From NCBI GenBank assembly GCA_019828545.1, contig JACVRA010000181.1, positions 372,001 through 436,000 of the forward strand: DNA of 64,000 nucleotides, read 5' to 3'. The notes under the pieces were generated by a model. The model was not told the DNA's origin and did no database searches. It saw nothing but the letters and a program-made list of their open reading frames with translations. The number at the start of each line of letters is the position of its first letter. The first letter of the stretch is position 1. This stretch comes from Paracamarosporium sp. OC-R06-R3. Taxonomy: Eukaryota; Ascomycota; Dothideomycetes; Pleosporales; Didymosphaeriaceae. The translations under genes were made by a program, and so were the position numbers. Below are positions 58,604 to 64,000 of the stretch, piece by piece.

Positions 58604-59377
58604 TTACAACCCAATGAACCTGAATGCACGTGTCTTCACGCCTTCCCAACTGTTCAGCTTCGGCCTCACATCGAGGTAGAAATTCAACTCTTTGCCGGCC
58701 CGCCCCTCGTCCTTCCCAGCATAAAAATCAATCACGTATTCAACCTTCGTCCCGCACCGATCAACAACCCAGTCGTGCCTATCAAACGGAGGTTTATATC
58801 CGAGAAGCGTATTGAACCGCGCGCGGGGAGTAAGAGAAGTAGCAAGGCCAGAGAAAGAAGCCAGACGCGGACCGCCGCATGCATCGCTTCCCCGACCCTT
58901 CTCCCATTCCTTGATTTCCTTCCATGCGCGCTCGTTGACGGCGTTGTGGATGGGCACGATGGTGCGCATGTCTGTTTCGTTGGGGTCGTACGACTTGCGC
59001 TTCATGGCGTCGAAGAACATTTGCTCGCTGGGGTAGATCCAGTTTCCCGTTTTCTTGTCGGCGCCGGTGTCTTTCTCGCTGTTTGCTGGGCGGGCGCTTT
59101 CGGAAGGCGCGGCGTCGGGGACTGCGCGAGGTATCGTGCTGATCTCGCGGTCCGTGCCGAGCTTGCGTATTGAGTCGAGGACCCCAGGCGTGTGTGGTGA
59201 GGTGGATTGTGATTGTTCCATGGCGGAGGAGTCGCAGCCGGGGGTTGCGAGGGGCGCGGCATGTGGTGGTGTTGGTGGTTGTGAGGGGTTGGCTTTTTTG
59301 GCTTGCGCGAGCCATGCTTCGCGGGTCTTGTGGTCGACGGGGCATGCCGCTGCGGGGTCTGAGTCTTGTGATGCCAT
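58604..59377 (-). CDS. Holocytochrome c-type synthase (cytochrome c / c1 heme lyase)
   Basis: One exon of 257 residues. Near the start lies the Cys-Pro heme-regulatory motif (AAACPVDHKT, Cys12-Pro13). The conserved HCCS domain follows, with GNWIYPSEQMFFDAMKRK, then IVPIHNAVNERAWKEIKEWE, which contains the heme-ligand histidine, and then GGPRLASFSG. The C-terminal half has PPFDRHDWVVDRCG and VEYVIDFYAG. The enzyme attaches heme covalently to apocytochrome c or c1 in the mitochondrial intermembrane space. It could be Cyc3- or Cyt2-like; I cannot separate these by eye. An in-frame ATG four codons upstream (59389) is an alternative start. The frame stays open further up but without homology. Confidence 0.93.
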   Translation of the reverse strand: MASQDSDPAAACPVDHKTREAWLAQAKKANPSQPPTPPHAAPLATPGCDSSAMEQSQSTSPHTPGVLDSIRKLGTDREISTIPRAVPDAAPSESARPANSEKDTGADKKTGNWIYPSEQMFFDAMKRKSYDPNETDMRTIVPIHNAVNERAWKEIKEWEKGRGSDACGGPRLASFSGLATSLTPRARFNTLLGYKPPFDRHDWVVDRCGTKVEYVIDFYAGKDEGRAGKELNFYLDVRPKLNSWEGVKTRAFRFIGL

Positions 59378-59751
59378 CGTGGACGGCATGTGTCGTATTG
59401 CGGACCTCCGAGCGAAGTATGCGATGAGGTCTTCGAAAAGTTGAGCTTGGGCCACGGAGGTCGGAAGTCTGCTGCGCTGTGATTGGTTGCTGGGAGAAGA
59501 ACGCCAGTTCACCGCTTTCGAGGGGTATTTCTTGGGCAATTCCTCGATTTAGGGGCTGTGGTTTTTCTGGTCTTCTTGAGAGCCTTTTCCTTGTCGTTGA
59601 TCTGAAGAACTTGGTTTCTGCTTGGTTCGTTAAGCCCTTCCACCCCGGACTATCCCACCAAGTCCCTGCATAAACAAAAAATCCACTGACCCCACCAAAC
59701 AGTCCCTCGCCCTCTGCTCTACTGATTCAGAAGTACTACCAAACCACCACC
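59378..59751. promoter_or_regulatory. Shared divergent promoter, heme lyase / MVD1
   Basis: 374 bp between divergent starts. A CCAAT box in reverse (GATTGG at 59481-59486) is present. The MVD1-proximal 60 bp are CT- and AC-rich, typical of fungal leaders. Heme and sterol synthesis are both oxygen-related, so co-regulation is conceivable, but no specific site is seen. Confidence 0.5.
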
Positions 59752-60942
59752 ATGTCGGAAGTTTACCGCGCCAGTACGACCGCTCCGGTCAACATTGCCG
59801 TAATCAAATATTGGGGGAAACGGGACCCTAAACTCAACCTTCCCACGAACTCGTCCCTCTCCGTAACCCTTTCACAAGCCGACCTCCGCACCCACACCAC
59901 CGCCTCCTGCTCCTCCAAATACCAGAAAGAAGACACGCTGCTTCTCAATGGCAACGTACAAGACGTTTCAGGCGCCAGGACGCAAGCCTGCTTCAGGGAA
60001 CTGCGTGCTCTCCGTAAGCAGCTCGAAGACTCGGACTCATCGCTCCCTAAGCTCTCCGAACTACCCCTCAAGATCGTCAGCGAGAACAACTTCCCCACAG
60101 CCGCCGGCCTCGCCAGTTCCGCCGCGGGCTTCGCGGCCCTCGTAAGAGCCATCGCAGATCTCTACGAACTTCCCTCCTCCCCCACCGACCTCTCCCGCAT
60201 CGCTCGCCAAGGCTCCGGCTCTGCATGCAGGAGTCTGTTCGGCGGCTACGTCGGCTGGGAACAAGGGTCCGCAGCAGACGGCAGCGACAGCGTAGCGTTC
60301 CAGGTAGCGCCGGCCTCGCACTGGCCCAACATGCGCGCCGTCATCCTGGTCGTGTCCGCCGCAAAGAAGGGCATATCCTCAACCACAGGCATGCAAACCA
60401 CGGTCGCGACGTCGTCCCTCTTCGCCGCGCGCGCAAAGGAGATCGTCCCCCGCAGGATGGCCGAGATGCAGAAAGCCATCCAGGACAAGGACTTTGAGAC
60501 GTTCGGTAAGGTTACCATGGTGGACAGCAACAGCTTCCACGCTACCTGCCTGGACACGTATCCCCCTATCTTCTACCTCAATGATGTATCTAGGGCGGCG
60601 GTCAAGGTTGTCGAGAGCATCAATGCGGCGGCCGGAAAGATCATCGCGGCGTACACGTTCGATGCCGGGCCAAACGCCGTCGTGTACTACCTCGCTGAGC
60701 ACGAGAAGGAGATTGCCGGGGTGTTCAAGGCGGTGCTTGGGGACAAAGAAGGCTGGAAGAACGAGCGGGGCGACAACGTGGAGAAGAACGATGCCGCGCT
60801 GGAGAAGATGAAGGAGGAGGTTGGCGTGGCGGTGGATCTGCTGAGGGACGGTGTCAGCAGGGTCATCCTGACGGGTGTGGGGGAGGGCCCGTTGAAGACG
60901 GAGGAGATCTTGATTAATGAGTTGGGTGAGCCCGTTGCGTAG
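59752..60942 (+). CDS. MVD1: Mevalonate diphosphate decarboxylase
   Basis: A single exon of 396 residues, the usual length. The N-terminus TTAPVNIAVIKYWGKRDPKL is diagnostic of the enzyme. It contains the catalytic-loop lysine region and, near residue 115, the GHMP-kinase ATP-binding loop NFPTAAGLASSAAGFAAL. It also has RQGSGSACRSLFGGYVGWEQ and, near residue 305, the conserved AYTFDAGPNAVVYYL with the catalytic aspartate. The enzyme converts mevalonate-5-diphosphate to isopentenyl diphosphate with ATP, in the cytosol, feeding sterols (Erg19 in yeast), prenyl groups such as the Rho1 anchor, and ubiquinone. The start has an ACC ATG context after a CT-rich leader. No intron, no disruption. Confidence 0.97.
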   Translation: MSEVYRASTTAPVNIAVIKYWGKRDPKLNLPTNSSLSVTLSQADLRTHTTASCSSKYQKEDTLLLNGNVQDVSGARTQACFRELRALRKQLEDSDSSLPKLSELPLKIVSENNFPTAAGLASSAAGFAALVRAIADLYELPSSPTDLSRIARQGSGSACRSLFGGYVGWEQGSAADGSDSVAFQVAPASHWPNMRAVILVVSAAKKGISSTTGMQTTVATSSLFAARAKEIVPRRMAEMQKAIQDKDFETFGKVTMVDSNSFHATCLDTYPPIFYLNDVSRAAVKVVESINAAAGKIIAAYTFDAGPNAVVYYLAEHEKEIAGVFKAVLGDKEGWKNERGDNVEKNDAALEKMKEEVGVAVDLLRDGVSRVILTGVGEGPLKTEEILINELGEPVA

Positions 60943-61417
60943 GTGGTGTGCGGCGGGACGCGCATGTCTGGAGAAGATACCCTGGGTACAAAGAAGTAGC
61001 ATTGCATGCCGTGCTCGCATGGCTATATTTATTACCGTATATACGAACGTTCTTAGCATTAATATACAGTGTCTGCTAGATATCTTCGACTTTGAGCCGC
61101 CACAGATGGCCACCATAATAACGTGGTGAGCTCAGTATGTCTAGAATGGGTGGTATGCTGCAGAAAGTACTTCCTGCGCCGAACATCTGGTCATTTAAAT
61201 AGGGAACGAGATAACCACAATGGCAAGGAACCTTGGGAGGCATCACTGCTCGTATTACAGCTGGCTACAACAACCGTGCCCGAAGAACTTCTGTCTGTTA
61301 CTGTCCCCAACCTCCCCAAAAGAACTACCGCAATTGACGCCCAAACGCCGTGGTATCGGTGTTTAACAAATGGAAATGCTCATGCAAGATACATAAAGTC
61401 TTCAGCCAAGACTACAA
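60943..61417. other. Convergent intergenic between MVD1 and the Qa-SNARE gene
   Basis: 3' flanks only; AT-rich around 61020-61090. The 105-codon frame at 61123-61440 has no features. Confidence 0.5.
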
Positions 61418-62276
61418 CTACAAGACAACCGCTAGAATGATGATGACCAAGACTATGGCAAGGATGAGCAGTAGGATGCAAGCTTTGCTCCTTGCGCTCT
61501 TCTGGTAGTTGCTCGCCTGCTTCAGGTTGACATGAGCGCCCCGCGATGCGTCGTGTGTGACTTCGACGTTCTCCTCGATGATGTCGAGCTGGGCTCCCTG
61601 TTCGTGCACCATATGCGCCACATCACGGAAGAGCTCGTTGAGTTCACCGACGGACTGTTCGATGTTGCGGATCTCAGACTCGCGCTCGATGATGAGCTGC
61701 TCTTGGAAGTCGACGTCGTCTTGATTTGCCAGGCGCAATTGTTCCTGCTCTTGTTCTTGGGCGAAACCGCTTCGTTCCTCTGTCGGCGAGGTCTGATCCT
61801 GCAGGGCTGCGCGCGCAGCTGAATTCGACGCCTTCTCTTTCTCAATGGCCTGTCGCTGGAGTTGCTGGAACTCGGCGAGGGTGGCCTTGAACTCGCGGCT
61901 CAGCTTCGACTGGGTGAAGCGTTGCGACGGCTGTTTTTGTTAGCGACATCATGCACTCTTGTCGGAAAACCCTTCATACCCCGACGTCCGGCCATGTTGT
62001 GAGCTTCTTCAACCGTTCTCCAATCTCCTTGAATTTGTCTGAGGTCTCCTCCGACGTCGTTCTGACCCTCTCCCGAACTCTGGGCGTCTCGCGCGACGTT
62101 CCAAGCTTCGCAGTCTCCTGTGATAGCCGGGCGACATCGCTCGTGAGGGCAAATAAGTCGTCTCCGAGCTTCGAGGCGAAGTCGCGAAACTCAGGGTCGT
62201 CGGCGTACTGTGGATCGTCGTCTCTTCGCCATGTGGTTGGTTGCGACTCTAGGGCCGACGAGTGCTGAAAGGACAT
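61418..62276 (-). CDS. PEP12: Endosomal/vacuolar Qa-SNARE syntaxin (Pep12-like)
   Basis: Two exons (62276-61980, 61930-61418) encode 269 residues. The N-terminal Habc part shows ADDPEFRDFASKLGDDLFAL and RVRERVRTTSEETSDKFKEI. After the intron comes PSQRFTQSKLSREFKATLAE. The Q-SNARE motif lies at about 178-240 (IIERESEIRNIEQSVGELNE, with the central glutamine near EQGAQLDIIEENVE), and the last 21 residues form the membrane anchor (ILLLILAIVLVIIILAVVL). Layout and length match Pep12/syntaxin-7 type Qa-SNAREs of endosomes and vacuoles. Vam3-like identity is the alternative. It is divergent from NDC1 with 408 bp between starts. Confidence 0.92.
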
Positions 62277-62684
62277 TTTGCGGGGGAGACTATGTTACGG
62301 TGAAAGACAGAGACCTGTATCAGCCCTTTGGCGAATGCGACGGATTATCTATCGGTTGGTGCCTGGCTGCGTCGTAAGCTGTGCGGTGTTTGTCGTAACC
62401 TGGAGGTTGGCAGCGGGCGTGCCTGGGCAATGACGAACTGCGCACGTGCCATCCCTGCAGCTGCTCCTTCCTTAATAAGCCAGGTCAGGCATCGGCGGAA
62501 GGAACATCTCAGAATTCCGACCTCGAGTGTTTTGTTCAAACAAACGAGCTTCGACGCGAATCTCCAGACTTTCACAGCCGCTCCTTCTTTTTCTTTGGTG
62601 TCGAGTCTTGCTCTCCTTATTCGTGCGATGATTTGAGGCCTCAATTCGACACATACACCGCCTGGCCTCGTAAACTCCACCATC
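62277..62684. promoter_or_regulatory. Shared divergent promoter, Pep12-like / NDC1
   Basis: 408 bp between divergent start codons. Frames inside it on both strands have no family features. I see no clear core promoter element. Confidence 0.45.
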
Positions 62685-64000
62685 ATGCCGGCTGTTACAC
62701 CGGCGCAGACGCATACGCGACCGTACCGAGACTTCGTAACTCCGGTTCTACACAAGCGCTTCACAAATGCTGCCTCATATACTCTTGTTCTATGCTGGTT
62801 GATTTCAATATGGCAGGGAACCTGGACCCATTGTACGTATAGATTCCAATCGATACACAATTCCGCTAACTTGTAAACGTACTATCAGATCTATGGTCCT
62901 GGTCCCCGATCGGCCCCGTTGGCATTCGAACGCTACTGCTCTTCATATCCGCACTGATCGTTTACACGCTCCGCTTGGCGCAATACCACGTTGGTGAGCG
63001 AAACACAGAAGCTGGTTGGGAAACTTTCCAAAGATATGCCTTTACAGGCAGTACCATTATGACCGTACTCTGTTACGGGCTTTCGGCATTCTTCTTTGGC
63101 GAGATCTACATCTGGACTCAGCCTGAGAGCAAGCATCTGAGCTATACGGATCAAGGAAAGAACTACGAACGGCTTCGGCTCAATGAACGGCCAATGTTCC
63201 TTCGCTACATGTTCTTTGTTCTGGCGCTGGTTCAGAGCGGAATCCATCTGTGGTACGATTACGACAGGATCGATCTTCCTGCTATCAAGGCCAAGGGCGA
63301 GCAAGATGCTGTGGTAACTGCCTCGGCACTTAAGCCTCGCCAGGCCCTCACTCAAAAGCTACCCTCCATCGCTAGAAGCGCTGCCATCTTGTCGGGCGCT
63401 GTGGCCCTCGTAGGTGCTTTGGTATACATGATCGGCTTGCGCTATCAGATATGGCCCTGGTACTACGCCTTTGCGAGGAACGTGCTAATGATCAGCCTTT
63501 CCAAATCGCGGCCCTACCCTGTTACTCTGCCTCCTTTCGCACCCTTGGTCGGCATGTTTCTTTTAGAGGGTGCTTTGCTCTTGTTCATGTGGCAATTCAT
63601 CAACACAGCCTTCAACCTCTTCATGTCACAGGCTCCACTGAAGAATGGCAATCCCATCACGAACGATTCGAAGGATGCAAACGGTAGCCTTCTGAAAGGC
63701 ATAAAAGCAAAGAAAGCGACCATCAAGGCGGTGGCTCTTTGGGAACTGGCTCTAATTACAGATTCATTCCTAGACCGCCGTAAACTTATTTACGGTGAAC
63801 TGCACCGCAAGAACGGTACTACTCTGAAGCAGGTCGTCGATATCTGCCTTTCGGAGGTCAAGCTCCTCATCAACCGACTTAATGTGGGTCTGGATCCTAA
63901 TTATCAACCCAAGAACGACAACGAGGAGAACAAGCAGATCCAGGCCGTTTCTCTCGTCCCGCAGATCGCTCCTGCACTCAAAGACGCACCTATCAAAGGG
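62685..64000 (+). CDS. NDC1: Nuclear pore membrane protein Ndc1, 5' part
   Basis: Exon 1 is 62685-62832 and exon 2 runs from 62889 past the window end; 420 residues are visible and the frame is still open. The start MPAVTPAQTHTRPYRDFVTP, then VLHKRFTNAASYTLVLCWLI, is typical of fungal Ndc1. Six hydrophobic segments can be seen between residues 30 and 300 (for example IRTLLLFISALIVYTL, FVLALVQSGIHLWY and GMFLLEGALLLFMWQF). A soluble region begins about residue 320, with ALWELALITDSFLDRRKLIY, the well-conserved block after the membrane domain. Ndc1 anchors nuclear pore complexes and spindle pole bodies in the nuclear envelope. The intron splits the codon before LWSWSPIG, with a GTACGT donor and a TCAG acceptor. 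Truncated only by the window edge. Confidence 0.93.

Overview
The window is nuclear DNA of a filamentous ascomycete. Short GT-AG introns (about 43-100 nt), CTAAC-like branch sites and compact divergent or convergent gene pairs point to this, and the gene families fit Dothideomycetes, probably Pleosporales. The class-level placement is an inference. All exon boundaries given here were worked out by hand from splice sites and reading frame. No rRNA, tRNA or CRISPR array was recognised.

Left housekeeping block (0.5-14.2 kb): a GPI-anchored aspartic protease, Rho1 GTPase (minus), the ubiquitin-chain E4 ligase Ufd2, an Aim19-like mitochondrial protein (minus), an ER J-protein of the Hlj1/DNAJB12 type, and the cytochrome oxidase assembly factor Coa1.

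Accessory region (about 14.2-39.5 kb): gene-poor and rich in broken genes. It holds an NLR-type gene (hydrolase-like, NB-ARC, TPR; minus), a CmcJ/NvfI-family oxygenase (minus), a dipeptidyl-peptidase III (plus) and a C2H2-TPR gene (plus). All four carry in-frame stops and/or frameshifts. Between them lie a 231-bp element with 49-bp inverted ends, an apparently intact DUF6594 membrane protein, a spliced gene with a retropepsin-like DTGS motif, and an intact DUF7598 four-helix membrane protein. Three of the four nonsense-carrying relics fit a C-to-T origin for their stops, but frameshifts are present too.

Middle (39.6-47.5 kb): a 601-residue protein with a Gly-Cys-Cys lipidation-type N-terminus and three internal repeats, a 55-codon histidine-rich ORF, a SERF/4F5 small protein and a secreted cupredoxin.

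Right housekeeping block (48.3-64 kb): a five-exon SMN homologue divergent from an RRM nucleolar protein (Nop15-like), a BTB protein, a small multipass membrane protein, COPII Sec23, holocytochrome c synthase divergent from mevalonate diphosphate decarboxylase, and an endosomal Qa-SNARE (Pep12-like) divergent from the nuclear pore protein Ndc1, which runs off the window end.

The genes do not form one pathway. The flanks are essential trafficking, mitochondrial, RNA and sterol genes, while the centre looks like a decaying accessory island. The best candidates for new biology are the triple-repeat lipidated protein, the retropepsin-like gene, the histidine-rich ORF and the two small foldback elements.
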